A DNA stretch of 64,000 bases from Aeromonas veronii (lineage in GTDB: Bacteria; Pseudomonadota; Gammaproteobacteria; Enterobacterales; Aeromonadaceae): NCBI RefSeq assembly GCF_040215105.1, contig NZ_CP157875.1, positions 1,913,501 through 1,977,500 on the forward strand, given 5' to 3'. Below, one piece after another: positions 45,542 to 54,485 of the stretch (position 1 is its first letter; every line of letters starts with the position of its first letter). The translations under genes were made by a program, and so were the position numbers. The notes under the pieces were generated by a model, which saw only the letters and a program-made list of their open reading frames with translations, had not been told where the DNA came from and did not search any database.

Positions 45542-45880
45542 ATGTCCGAACTGGCAAGCCAACAGTGCGAAGCGTGCCGCGCCGATGCCCCCAAGGTCAG
45601 CGACGAGGAGCTGGCGACGCTGATGCACGACATTCCCGACTGGCAACCCCTGGTGGTCGCCGGTGAGCTGCAACTGCGCCGGGAGTTTGGCTTTCGCAAC
45701 TTCAAGGAGGCGCTCGCCTTCACCAACCGTCTCGGCGAGCTGGCGGAGGCAGAGTTTCACCACCCCGCCATCTTGACCGAGTGGGGCAAGGTCACGGTGA
45801 GCTGGTGGACCCACAAGATTGGCGGATTACATCGCAACGACTTCATCATGGCGGCACGCACCGATGCGCTGCTGAAGTAA
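45542..45880 (+). CDS. phhB: Pterin-4a-carbinolamine dehydratase
   Basis: Recycles the pterin cofactor used by PhhA by dehydrating 4a-hydroxytetrahydrobiopterin. It has 112 residues. The active-site motif is [30 protein letters not shown] precedes the ATG. It lies in an operon with phhA; a terminator separates it from tyrR. Confidence 0.95.
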   Translation: MSELASQQCEACRADAPKVSDEELATLMHDIPDWQPLVVAGELQLRREFGFRNFKEALAFTNRLGELAEAEFHHPAILTEWGKVTVSWWTHKIGGLHRNDFIMAARTDALLK

Positions 45881-45903
45881 GCCATTTTCCCCGGTTTTTC
45901 CCC

Positions 45904-45944
45904 GCGGGCCTGCCTGATGAAAATCGGGTGGGCCCGCATTTTTG
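45904..45944 (+). terminator. phhAB terminator
   Basis: GCGGGCC pairs with GGCCCGC, with extra pairing inside, followed by ATTTTTG. Confidence 0.75.
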
Positions 45945-46022
45945 TGGGTCAGCGCTCGCACTGGCGGGATCGAGTCTGTATTATCCGGTGAATCAGAATG
46001 TTAGCTAGGAAGTGTGTTCCGA

Positions 46023-47570
46023 ATGCGTCTTGAAGTCAGCTGTGAAGACCGCCTGGGCCTGACCCGGGAACTCCTCGACCGCCTGGTGGAGCACAACATC
46101 GATCTGCGTGGCATCGAAATCGATACCTCAGGCATCATCTACCTCAACTTCCCCGAGCTGGAATTCAGCGACTTCCAGCACCTGATGCCGGGCATTCGCC
46201 GCATTCCTGGCGTCTATGACGTCAAAACCATTCCCTACATGCCCTCCGAGCGGGAGCATCACGAGATTGAGGCCCTGCTCAAGGCGCTGCCGGATCTGGT
46301 GTTCTCCCTCGACGCCAAGGGCAAGATCACCCAGGCCAACCAGTCCGCCCTCACCACGCTGGCATTGCCACCGGAGGAGGTGCGCGGCATGGCGCTGGGC
46401 TCCCTGGTCAAGGGCTTCTCCTTCAGCCGCTGGCTGGAGGCCCCAGAGATCCGCCCCCAGACCTGCAAGCTGAGCCTCGGTAGCGAGGAGTACCTCGGCG
46501 ATCTCATGCCGCTGTTCGTGGCGGAGGAGAAGGGCAAACAGGCCCTGGCCGGCGCCGTGGTGGTACTCAAATCCGCCCGCCGGGTCGGCATGCATTTCAG
46601 TGCGCTGCACGCGGTGGAAGTGGGGGGCTTCGAGCACCTGCAGGCCGAGAGCCAGAAGATGAAAGAGGTGCTGGCCCAGGCCGCCAAGCTCGCGATGCAG
46701 GACGCCCCCTTGCTGATCGTCGGGGAAACCGGCACCGGCAAGGAGCTGCTGGCCCGCGCCTGCCACGGCGCCAGCCTGCGCTCCAGCCACCCCTTCATGG
46801 CGCTCAACTGTGCCGCCATGCCGGACAACGTGGCCGAGAGCGAGCTATTCGGTTACGCCCCCGGCGCCTTTGGCAACAACACCGAGGGCAAGCGCGGGGT
46901 GCTGGAGCTGGCGAGCGGTGGCACCCTGATGCTGGACGAGATCGGCGACATGTCTCCCCATCTGCAGACCAAGTTCCTGCGGGTGCTGCAAGACGGGGTC
47001 TTCCGCCGGGTCGGGGACGAGCAGGAGGTGCGGGTCAATGTGCGTTTCATCTGCACCACCCAGAAGCAGTTGCTGGATCTGGTGCACGAGGGCAAGTTCC
47101 GCGAAGATCTCTACTATCGCCTCAACGTGCTGAGTCTGGCGCTTCCCCCCTTGCGTGAGCGCAAGGCGGACATCATGGCCCTGGCCCAGCAGTTCGTTTC
47201 CCGCTTCGCGAGCGAGTTGCAGCGCCCGCGCCCGCGTTTCACCCGCAACATGGCCGAATACCTGACCGCCTATCGCTGGCCGGGCAACGTGCGCCAGCTG
47301 CGCAACTGCCTCTACCGGGCCATGACCCTGCTGGAAGGGGACGAGATCGGCCCCGAGCACGTGGATTTGCCCATGGCGGCTGACACCATGCCGATCATCG
47401 ACGAGTGGTTTGAGGGAGGGCTCGACGAAGCGGTCAAGCGCTTCGAGAGCCAGCTGCTGGCGCGGCTCTACCCGGCTTTTCCATCCACTCGCCAGCTGGC
47501 CAAGCGGCTCGGGGTCTCCCACACCGCCATCGCCAACAAGCTGCGTGAGTACGGGCTCGGCAAGAAATAG
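46023..47570 (+). CDS. tyrR: Transcriptional regulator TyrR (PhhR type)
   Basis: Controls aromatic amino-acid genes in response to Tyr, Phe or Trp. It has 515 residues. The N-terminal ACT domain (MRLEVSCEDRLGLTRELL), a PAS domain (about 75-185), the AAA+ domain with Walker A GETGTGKE (234-241) and the C-terminal helix-turn-helix (LAKRLGVSHTAIANKLREYGL) are present. The sigma-54 contact loop reads GAFGNN (281-286) instead of GAFTGA; E. coli TyrR lacks this loop. A GTG three codons upstream (46014) is an alternative start. It lies just after phhAB, which it probably activates. Confidence 0.94.
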   Translation: MRLEVSCEDRLGLTRELLDRLVEHNIDLRGIEIDTSGIIYLNFPELEFSDFQHLMPGIRRIPGVYDVKTIPYMPSEREHHEIEALLKALPDLVFSLDAKGKITQANQSALTTLALPPEEVRGMALGSLVKGFSFSRWLEAPEIRPQTCKLSLGSEEYLGDLMPLFVAEEKGKQALAGAVVVLKSARRVGMHFSALHAVEVGGFEHLQAESQKMKEVLAQAAKLAMQDAPLLIVGETGTGKELLARACHGASLRSSHPFMALNCAAMPDNVAESELFGYAPGAFGNNTEGKRGVLELASGGTLMLDEIGDMSPHLQTKFLRVLQDGVFRRVGDEQEVRVNVRFICTTQKQLLDLVHEGKFREDLYYRLNVLSLALPPLRERKADIMALAQQFVSRFASELQRPRPRFTRNMAEYLTAYRWPGNVRQLRNCLYRAMTLLEGDEIGPEHVDLPMAADTMPIIDEWFEGGLDEAVKRFESQLLARLYPAFPSTRQLAKRLGVSHTAIANKLREYGLGKK

Positions 47571-47741
47571 CGAGATGAGTGGATCAGGCTGGTGGGGCCC
47601 TGTTGATCACGGGGCCCTGTGGTGCTTGCGACAACAGCTGACACAACCGAGGTGGTTGCGGGTCTGCGATGCTCGCACGACTGGTAAGCTCGCATCACAT
47701 ATCCTCCCCCTTGCCATGGGTACTGACGAGCGCAGACAGGC

Positions 47742-48287
47742 ATGATGCAATCACACTCCTTGATCCGGGCCCTGTTGCTGCTGATCACGCTGTCTGGCTC
47801 CCTGGTGCAGGCCGGTGAGCCCCTGACCAGTGCGGAACTGCGTGCCGAACAGGTTCGCCAGACCGTGCTCGATATCCTCAGCTACACCCGCTGGCCGAGC
47901 GAACCCACGACCCTGCGCCTGTGCATCACGGCGCCGACGGAATATGCGGAGGCCCTGCTCAGCATCGCGCACCAGGCCAATGGCCGTCCAGTGGAGGTAC
48001 ACCGTTACGAAACCAATGACGAGAGCCTGGGCCAGCGTTGCGACGTGATCTACGTCGGCGTGCTCTCCCCCCCATTGCGTCTGCCCCTGTTCCAGCGGCT
48101 GGAGGGGTACCCCATCCTCAGCATCAGCGAGCAGAGCAGCGAGTGCATCGCCGACGCCGTCTTCTGCCTGCAGGCGACGGGGGAGAGGGTGCGCTTCAAG
48201 GTCAATCTGGATGCCCTTGCCCGCAGCGGGGTCAGGGTGCACCCGGCCGTGCTCAAATTGGCCCGTGCCGGGGAGGGGGCGCCATGA
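47742..48287 (+). CDS. yfiR: YfiR family periplasmic repressor
   Basis: A 181-residue protein. The signal peptide ends near LVQA-GEP. The mature YfiR (DUF4154) domain has four cysteines (LRLCITA, GQRCDVI and a C-x6-C pair in SECIADAVFC), matching the two disulphides of Pseudomonas YfiR. There it binds the periplasmic part of YfiN and keeps the cyclase off; reduction of the disulphides releases it. Its TGA overlaps the yfiN ATG (ATGA). Confidence 0.92.
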   Translation: MMQSHSLIRALLLLITLSGSLVQAGEPLTSAELRAEQVRQTVLDILSYTRWPSEPTTLRLCITAPTEYAEALLSIAHQANGRPVEVHRYETNDESLGQRCDVIYVGVLSPPLRLPLFQRLEGYPILSISEQSSECIADAVFCLQATGERVRFKVNLDALARSGVRVHPAVLKLARAGEGAP

Positions 48288-49531
48288 AAGATCACGCCTC
48301 GTTTGATTCAACCCGGGTCACCCTGCGTCAGAGCCTTGGGCGCACCCATATGATGACGTCGCTCACCGCCGTCTGCATGGCGGGCCTGTTTTTGACCATC
48401 ACCGCCCTGCTGGCCCTGCGCCTCTATGCGGACCACAACCTGGAGCTGGTGGCGCGGGCCATCAGCTATACCACTGAGGCGGCGGTGGTGTTCCACGACG
48501 AGGAGGCGGCCAGAGATGCCCTTGAGGCCATTGCCTCCCACGAGGATGTGGCGAGCGCCAGCATTCATCTGGCCGATGGTCAGCTGCTGGCAAGCTGGAC
48601 CCGGGCCATCTCCACCCCCTGGTCCAGTCTGGAGCAGCAACTGGCTCACCTGATCCTGCCAGGTCCGGTGGACTTGCCCATACTGCGGGATGGCCAGGAG
48701 ATCGCCAGCATCCATCTGGTGGGACACGGGCAATACCTGCTCAGCTTCTTGCTGCAAACCCTGCTGGCGACCCTGGTCTGCCTGCTGCTCAGCATCCTGG
48801 GTGCCCTCTATGTGGCGCGCCGGATGCAGCACTCCATCACCGAACCGCTAAAGTCCCTGGCGCTGGTGGCCTTCAATGTGCGCCGCCGCCGCGACACCAA
48901 CCTGCGGGTACCGTCGACCAATATCGCCGAGCTGCACGAGCTGGGGGAGGATTTCAACTCCCTGCTGGATGAGCTGGAAGCCTGGCAGGCACACCAGAAG
49001 CGGGAGAATGCCAGCCTGCTCCATCAGGCGACCCACGATCCCCTGACCGGGCTGCCCAACCGGGCCCTGTTCGAGGCGAGGCTGGCCCAGGCCATCACGG
49101 CCGGTGCGACCAAGGGGGAGCACTTTGCCTTGCTCTATCTCGACTGCGATCGCTTCAAACAGATCAATGACAGCCTCGGCCACGCCGCCGGTGACGATGT
49201 GCTGATCACCCTGGCCAGACGGATCCAGCATCAGCTGCGGCCGCTGGATCTGGTATGCCGGCTGGGGGGGGACGAGTTTGCCATCCTGCTGTTGCCCCTG
49301 CATTTCCAGCACGAGGTGGATGAGGTGATGGTCCGGATCCAGCGGGCCATGGCGGCCCCCGTGGTGCTGGGGGACGGCCAGCAGCTGGTGGCCGGCGTCA
49401 GTGTCGGATTTGCCATGTATCCCCAGCAGGGGGGCACGGCGGAGGCGCTGCTGCAACACGCGGATGGCGCCATGTATGAGTCGAAACGACAACGACGGGA
49501 GGCTGAAGAGAGCACAAGAGACGCAGAGTGA
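48284..49531 (+). CDS. yfiN: Membrane diguanylate cyclase YfiN (TpbB/DgcN)
   Basis: Makes c-di-GMP under periplasmic control. It has 415 residues. Transmembrane helix 1 (about 22-45) precedes a periplasmic PAS-like domain, transmembrane helix 2 (LLSFLLQTLLATLVCLLLSILGALYV trimmed), a HAMP segment and a GGDEF domain. The active site is RLGGDEF and the inhibitory I-site RPLD sits five residues before it, so product inhibition is expected. It is translationally coupled to yfiR and followed by yfiB. Confidence 0.94.
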   Translation: MKDHASFDSTRVTLRQSLGRTHMMTSLTAVCMAGLFLTITALLALRLYADHNLELVARAISYTTEAAVVFHDEEAARDALEAIASHEDVASASIHLADGQLLASWTRAISTPWSSLEQQLAHLILPGPVDLPILRDGQEIASIHLVGHGQYLLSFLLQTLLATLVCLLLSILGALYVARRMQHSITEPLKSLALVAFNVRRRRDTNLRVPSTNIAELHELGEDFNSLLDELEAWQAHQKRENASLLHQATHDPLTGLPNRALFEARLAQAITAGATKGEHFALLYLDCDRFKQINDSLGHAAGDDVLITLARRIQHQLRPLDLVCRLGGDEFAILLLPLHFQHEVDEVMVRIQRAMAAPVVLGDGQQLVAGVSVGFAMYPQQGGTAEALLQHADGAMYESKRQRREAEESTRDAE

Positions 49532-49558
49532 CGCAAGTACAATAACAAGAGGACAAGA

Positions 49559-50047
49559 ATGAACACTTCCAACTGGATAAGAGCGAGCCTGACCGGTTTG
49601 TTGCTCACCCTTCTGAGCGCATGCCAGAGCGCTCCCCAGGGCCTGACCCCGGCACAGCTGACCGTGCTCAAGGAGCAGGGCTTTCACCTGACCGACGAAG
49701 GCTGGACTCTGGATATTTCCAACAAGGTGCTATTTGCCAACAACGTGGGGGCACTCAACCCCAACACGCGCCAGGTGGTGGCGCAGCTTGGCAAGGCACT
49801 GATGGATGTGGGGCTGGACAAGGCGCGGGTGGATGGCCACACCGACTCCAATGGTGAGGCGGCCTACAATCAGCAGCTCTCCCTGAAACGGGCCCAGTCC
49901 GTGGCGGACGTGCTGATCTCCGTGGGCATGCCCCCTGCCAACCTGGATATCCGCGGCCGCGGTGAAGAGGCGCCCATCGCCAGCAACAGCAACATGGCCG
50001 GACGCGCCGAGAATCGCCGGGTGGCCATCATCATCGGCAACGATTGA
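49559..50047 (+). CDS. yfiB: OmpA-family lipoprotein YfiB
   Basis: A 162-residue protein. The lipobox LLSAC places the mature N-terminus at Cys21, anchored to the outer membrane. The C-terminal OmpA-like peptidoglycan-binding domain has VDGHTDSNGEAAYNQQLSLKRAQSV trimmed to its usual form. In Pseudomonas YfiB sequesters YfiR and so activates YfiN; the third gene position here completes yfiRNB. Confidence 0.93.
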   Translation: MNTSNWIRASLTGLLLTLLSACQSAPQGLTPAQLTVLKEQGFHLTDEGWTLDISNKVLFANNVGALNPNTRQVVAQLGKALMDVGLDKARVDGHTDSNGEAAYNQQLSLKRAQSVADVLISVGMPPANLDIRGRGEEAPIASNSNMAGRAENRRVAIIIGND

Positions 50048-50264
50048 GCGCGCGAGCCGCGCCTGGCTGATTTCCCGCATCGCGAGGTCGCCATGTTGCG
50101 CAGGCAAAGCCAATCCGTGTGTGTCGCCACTCTCCCCGGGGGGTGGCTATCTCTCTTCTCTGATCCCTCGTCACTCAACCCCTTCTAGCCCGGTCCTGTC
50201 TCAGGGTGGGGATTAATGGCCACACTCTGCCCCTGACTTGATCCAGCACAACGCGGCCATTGAG

Positions 50265-50279
50265 TGATAGTCGTTATCA
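50265..50279 (+). promoter_or_regulatory. Fur box upstream of hutW
   Basis: TGATAGTCGTTATCA matches the 7-1-7 Fur consensus TGATAATNATTATCA at 12 of the 14 specified positions. It ends 32 bases before the hutW start, over the expected promoter. Confidence 0.8.
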
Positions 50280-50311
50280 TTTGCATTATTTGCAGATGGT
50301 AACGGTCCCTG

Positions 50312-51691
50312 ATGACAGTACAACTCACTCCCACCATGACCGGGGTCTCCAGCCCGGATCCCCTCAAGTTTGCCTTCACCGCCAAGACGTCGGCCCACGC
50401 CAGCCGGGGAGGCGTGCGTCCCTTGCCCCTTGATGACGCGGGCTGGCAGGCCTGGTGGCAGCAGCCGAGCCAGGCGGATGAGCGGGCGCTCTACATCCAT
50501 ATTCCGTTTTGTCGCAAGCGCTGCAGTTTCTGCAACTTCTTCGAAAATGGCGCCAATCCGGCGCGCATGAGCCGCTATATGGCCGCCCTGTGTGAAAGTT
50601 TGCAGCGGGCCGCCGATTCCCCCCTCGGTCAGAGTCTGCCATTTTCCGCCGTCTATGTGGGGGGCGGCACCCCCACCGACATGGAGGCGGTGGATTTGGC
50701 GCGCCTCGCCGCCGTGATCCGCCGTTTTCCCCTGACGCCGGATGCGGAGCTGACGCTGGAGGGGCGCCTCAACGGCTTCGATGACGAGAAGTGGCAGACG
50801 GCCCTCGAAGGGGGTTTCAACCGCTTCTCGTTCGGGGTGCAGAGCTTCGATACCGCCGTGCGCCAGCAGGCGGCCCGTTTCGACGACAGGGAGACGCTAC
50901 TGACTCGGCTGGCCGAGCTGACCCGGGACGATGCCGCCGTCATCGTCGCGGATCTCATCTTCGGTCTGCCGGGCCAGGATGATGCAATCTGGCGTCAGGA
51001 CATCGCGGACGTGATGGCGAGCGGGGTGCACGGGGTGGATCTCTATCAGCTCATCGCCATGGCGGGCACCAATCTGGAGCGGGCGGAGCAGAAGGGCAAG
51101 CTCGGCTGGTCGGCAGACGGCCAGCAGCGCGCGGCCATGTATGCCTATGGGGCCCACACGCTGGAGCAGGGGGGCTGGGATCGGCTCTCCGGCAGCCATT
51201 GGCGCCGGGGCGATGCTGAGCAGAGCCGCTACAACCAGATGGCGAAGCGCGGGGCCGAGATCCTCCCCTTCGGCGCCGGTGCCGGGGGCAATGTGCACGG
51301 CCATGGTTTGATGTATGGCCGGGATCTGGCCCTCTGGCACGAGGCCCTGAGTGCGAATGCGCGCGCCCCCGGCATGGTGATGAGCGTCAATCCCAATGCC
51401 CGTATCGACGGCCTGCTGCGCGGGGCGCTCGACACCGGCTGGCTGGCGCTGGAACGGATCCCTGCGCCATTGCGTGCCCATCTGGCCCCCTTGTTCGAAG
51501 CCTGGCAGCAGCACGGACTGGCGACACTGTCGAGGGAACGTCTGGATCTGACCCTGGCCGGGCGCTTCTGGAACGTCAATCTGCAGGCCGGGCTGTTCGA
51601 GTTCTTGCAGCTCAATCCCCTGGGTGGTGAGCCTGTGCCGGCGGCGAGATCTGGCCATCCGGGCGCCGCAGTTCGTCATTCCATGGTGTGA
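50312..51691 (+). CDS. hutW: HutW/ChuW-type radical SAM haem-degrading enzyme
   Basis: An anaerobic haem-opening methyltransferase related to E. coli ChuW, which makes anaerobilin and frees iron. It has 459 residues. The radical-SAM cluster motif is CRKRCSFC, preceded by ALYIHIPF, and the family block VYVGGGTPTD follows. It is a HemN-like relative, but the N-terminal segment before the cluster and the Fur box favour HutW over HemN. hutX and hutZ, its partners in Vibrio, are not adjacent; tonB-exbB-exbD lie about 3 kb away. Confidence 0.9.
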   Translation: MTVQLTPTMTGVSSPDPLKFAFTAKTSAHASRGGVRPLPLDDAGWQAWWQQPSQADERALYIHIPFCRKRCSFCNFFENGANPARMSRYMAALCESLQRAADSPLGQSLPFSAVYVGGGTPTDMEAVDLARLAAVIRRFPLTPDAELTLEGRLNGFDDEKWQTALEGGFNRFSFGVQSFDTAVRQQAARFDDRETLLTRLAELTRDDAAVIVADLIFGLPGQDDAIWRQDIADVMASGVHGVDLYQLIAMAGTNLERAEQKGKLGWSADGQQRAAMYAYGAHTLEQGGWDRLSGSHWRRGDAEQSRYNQMAKRGAEILPFGAGAGGNVHGHGLMYGRDLALWHEALSANARAPGMVMSVNPNARIDGLLRGALDTGWLALERIPAPLRAHLAPLFEAWQQHGLATLSRERLDLTLAGRFWNVNLQAGLFEFLQLNPLGGEPVPAARSGHPGAAVRHSMV

Positions 51692-51702
51692 GTTTGGCAG
51701 CA

Positions 51703-51740
51703 TAAAAAATGGCCCACCATACGGTGGGCCATTTTTATTT
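51703..51740. terminator. Bidirectional terminator between hutW and xseA
   Basis: AAAAATGGCCCACC pairs with GGTGGGCCATTTTT around a short loop; A and T tracts on both sides serve both convergent genes. Confidence 0.9.
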
Positions 51741-51754
51741 TTCTGTAGCGCAGT

Positions 51755-53119
51755 TTACTGGTCGTTAATGCTGTCCACTCGCACCTCGAGGCTCCCCTGT
51801 GCCAGGGTGGTGAGGAGTGTCTGACCCGGACTCACCTGACTGGCGCGACTGATCACCTCGCCGCTCTGGGTGCGGGTGATGGAGTAGCCGCGACCCAGGG
51901 TGGCCAGCGGGCTGACCCCGTCGAGGCGGGCGCTCAGCATGGCGAGGCGGTGTTCGGCCTGGCTCTGGCGGCGGTTCATCAGGGTCAGGAGGCGCTCCTC
52001 GGCGAGCTGATGACGGCGCTTGCCGGCGGCCAGCCGTTTCTCGGGGCTGCTGGCCTGCAGGCGCAGCTCGAGGTTCGCCAGGCGCCGCTCCCCTCGATGC
52101 AGGCGGCTTGCCAGCAACTGCTGCAAGCGGTTGGCAAGCTCGTCCAGATGCTGGGACTGCTGCTCCAGCCGGCGTTTGGGATCCTGGTGATCCAGCCGTT
52201 TTTGCAGCAGGGCAAACTGGTGGCTGGCGGCGGTCTGGCGTCGCGCCATGGCCTGGGTGATGCGCTGGTGCAGGTGGGCGAGACGCTGGGCACGGGCGCT
52301 TCTGTCCGGCGCCACCAGCTCGGCGGCGGCGGAGGGGGTAGGGGCGCGCAAGTCGGCGGCAAAGTCGCTGATGGTCACATCCACCTCGTGACCCACGGCG
52401 CTCACCACCGGGATGGCGGAGCGACTGATGGCACGGGCCACTGCCTCTTCGTTGAAGCACCAGAGATCTTCCAGCGACCCGCCGCCGCGACCGACGATCA
52501 GCACGTCCACCTCGGCGCGGCGGTTGGCCAGCATGATGGCCGCCACTATCTGGCTGGTGGCGGCGCTGCCCTGCACCTGGGTCGGGTAGATGAAGACCGG
52601 CAGATCCGGGGCCCGGCGCCTGAGCACCGTCAGCATGTCGTGCAGGGCGGCGCCGGTGGCGGAGGTGACCAGGCCCACGGCGCGGGGTTCACGGGGCAGG
52701 GGACGCTTGCGCCCCTCGTCGAACAGCCCCTCGGCGCCGAGCCGACGCTTGAGCTCCTCGAAGCGCAGGGCCAGCATGCCATCCCCGGCGGGCTGCATGG
52801 ACTCGATGATGAGCTGATAGTCGCCGCGGGGCTCGTAGAGGGAGACCCGTGCCTGCACCAGTACCTGCATGCCATCCTGCGGGCGGAACGGCACCCGGCG
52901 GTTGTTGCCCTTGAACATGGCGCAGCGCACCTGGGCGGACATGTCCTTCAAGGAGAAGTACCAGTGGCCGGAGCTGGGCATCGCCAGGTTGGAGAGTTCC
53001 CCCGTCAGCCACACCAGCCCCAGATCCTGCTCCAGGATCATGCGCACGGCGCTGTTGAGGCGGGTGACGGTGAAGATCTGTTGCGCCCGGTTCTGGCTGT
53101 TGTCGTTGAGGTGATTCAA
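51755..53119 (-). CDS. xseA: Exodeoxyribonuclease VII large subunit
   Basis: With XseB degrades single-stranded DNA from either end. It has 454 residues. The N-terminal OB-fold domain contains LGLVWLTGELSNLAMPSSGHWYFSLKD trimmed, the catalytic domain contains VLIVGRGGGSLEDLWCFN and VVSAVGHEVDVTI, and a long coiled coil (about 260-390) follows. The start is TTG at 53119, with AGGA six bases upstream. It is a single gene here; xseB is not in the window. Confidence 0.95.
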   Translation of the reverse strand: MNHLNDNSQNRAQQIFTVTRLNSAVRMILEQDLGLVWLTGELSNLAMPSSGHWYFSLKDMSAQVRCAMFKGNNRRVPFRPQDGMQVLVQARVSLYEPRGDYQLIIESMQPAGDGMLALRFEELKRRLGAEGLFDEGRKRPLPREPRAVGLVTSATGAALHDMLTVLRRRAPDLPVFIYPTQVQGSAATSQIVAAIMLANRRAEVDVLIVGRGGGSLEDLWCFNEEAVARAISRSAIPVVSAVGHEVDVTISDFAADLRAPTPSAAAELVAPDRSARAQRLAHLHQRITQAMARRQTAASHQFALLQKRLDHQDPKRRLEQQSQHLDELANRLQQLLASRLHRGERRLANLELRLQASSPEKRLAAGKRRHQLAEERLLTLMNRRQSQAEHRLAMLSARLDGVSPLATLGRGYSITRTQSGEVISRASQVSPGQTLLTTLAQGSLEVRVDSINDQ

Positions 53120-53286
53120 GGCTGGTCCTGCTGCTGGGTCCGCCGGGGCGGGGAGAAGACGATGGGGCCTATCTTACCCCAGTTCGCGGCGTGAGCCGAG
53201 TCCGGGGAAGGCGAGGCGGCGCAATCTGATGGCCGAAACAGATACCGGGCCCTGGGGCCCGGTATTTCAAGGGTTCAGTTACGGGA

Positions 53287-54201
53287 TCAGCGCTCGGGCT
53301 GTGGGCTGATGGGTTTGACGGCGCGGGCCGGGCTCACCACCAGCCAGACCGCGAGACAGACAACGACGCCACCGATGACGAAGCCACCGGTCAGGGTCTC
53401 ACCGAGCACCAGATAGCCCCACAGGATGCCAAACGGGGGAATGAGGAAGGTGACGGTGAGGGAGCGCAGGGGGCCGATGTCGGCGATGAGGCGAAAATAG
53501 AGCAGGTAGGCGAGGGCGGTACAGATGAAACCGACCGCCAGCACGCTGGCCCACACCTCGGGCAGGGCCCAGTTGACCACGGGCCCCGTGGCCTGGACAT
53601 AGCCGAAGAAGGGCAGCAGGAACAGGCAGGCGCCGAGCTGGCTGCCAAAGGCCACCAGCTTGGCATCCAGCCCTCCGCGCTCGCTGATCCAGCGGCGGGT
53701 CAGGAAGCCGGCGCAACCGTAACAGGCGGTGGCGAGGAGGCAGGCCAGCACCCCGGTGACGAGGTTGCCGGTCAGGCTCAGCTCCCCGGTGGTGGTGATG
53801 AGGGTGATCCCGACGAGGCCGAGCAGCACGCCGGCCCATTTGCGCAGGGTCAGCTGCTCGTTGAAGAAGGAGAAGCCGATGAGGGCCCCCATCAGGGGCG
53901 TGGTGGCGTTGAGGATCGCGGAATACCCCGCCGGCAGCCAGAGCGCCGCGATGGCGTACATCAGGAAGGGGATGCCGGAGTTGATGATGCCAAGCACCAT
54001 GGACGACTTGAGTTTGCCGTGAAACTGCATGGGGGTTCGCAGCAGCGCCAACATGGCGGCGAGGCCGATGAGGGCGAAGAAGACCCGCAAAAAGGTGGTA
54101 TTGACCGAGCCAAAGGCGGGGGCCGCGATGCGCATGAACAGAAAGCTGGCGCCCCAGATGGCGGCCAGGGCCAGCAGTCTTCCATAATCCGATGTTCTCA
54201 T
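53287..54201 (-). CDS. DMT superfamily (EamA) transporter
   Basis: A 304-residue inner-membrane protein with ten hydrophobic segments in two EamA repeats, starting MRTSDYGRLLALAAIWGASFLFMRIAAP. The substrate cannot be told from sequence; relatives export amino acids or metabolites. The start at 54201 has GGAAGAG just upstream, and longer readings lack support. An inverted repeat at 53242-53265 follows the gene. The gene downstream of exbD is on the same strand but a 284-base gap separates them. Confidence 0.88.
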   Translation of the reverse strand: MRTSDYGRLLALAAIWGASFLFMRIAAPAFGSVNTTFLRVFFALIGLAAMLALLRTPMQFHGKLKSSMVLGIINSGIPFLMYAIAALWLPAGYSAILNATTPLMGALIGFSFFNEQLTLRKWAGVLLGLVGITLITTTGELSLTGNLVTGVLACLLATACYGCAGFLTRRWISERGGLDAKLVAFGSQLGACLFLLPFFGYVQATGPVVNWALPEVWASVLAVGFICTALAYLLYFRLIADIGPLRSLTVTFLIPPFGILWGYLVLGETLTGGFVIGGVVVCLAVWLVVSPARAVKPISPQPER

Positions 54202-54379
54202 ATTCTCTTCCTTGAAATGCCGGGCTTGCGTCCACTGACTGGCCTGCAGACTCCGCATCATGCAGCCTTGCCCGGCTGCTGACAACCGGTTGAAGGGGAG
54301 GCACACCAGCAAGGCACCACCTGGGTGATGCCTTGTCGCATGGGGTGTGTCGATTTAGCTCAATCCGTGCCTGGGTCTA

Positions 54380-54470
54380 TCACTCGTTTTCCGGCTGACT
54401 CACGAAGGCTATCTTGTGCAGACCCTGCTGGGATGCCTGGGCCATCACCTTGGCCGATGATCATGCCGTA
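54380..54470 (-). pseudogene. Decayed 3' remnant of a second exbD copy
   Basis: On the minus strand this stretch still reads the end of an ExbD protein, KVMAQASQQGLHKIAFVSQP-ENE-stop. It is nearly identical to the tail of the intact exbD at 54486-54572 (which ends QSE). About four extra bases near 54455-54466 shift the frame, and no upstream exbD sequence remains. It is therefore a direct repeat of about 90 bp left by duplication or by replacement of an older exbD. The rest of the 54202-54485 gap holds no gene. Confidence 0.85.
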
Positions 54471-54485
54471 TTCGACTTGGCATCC

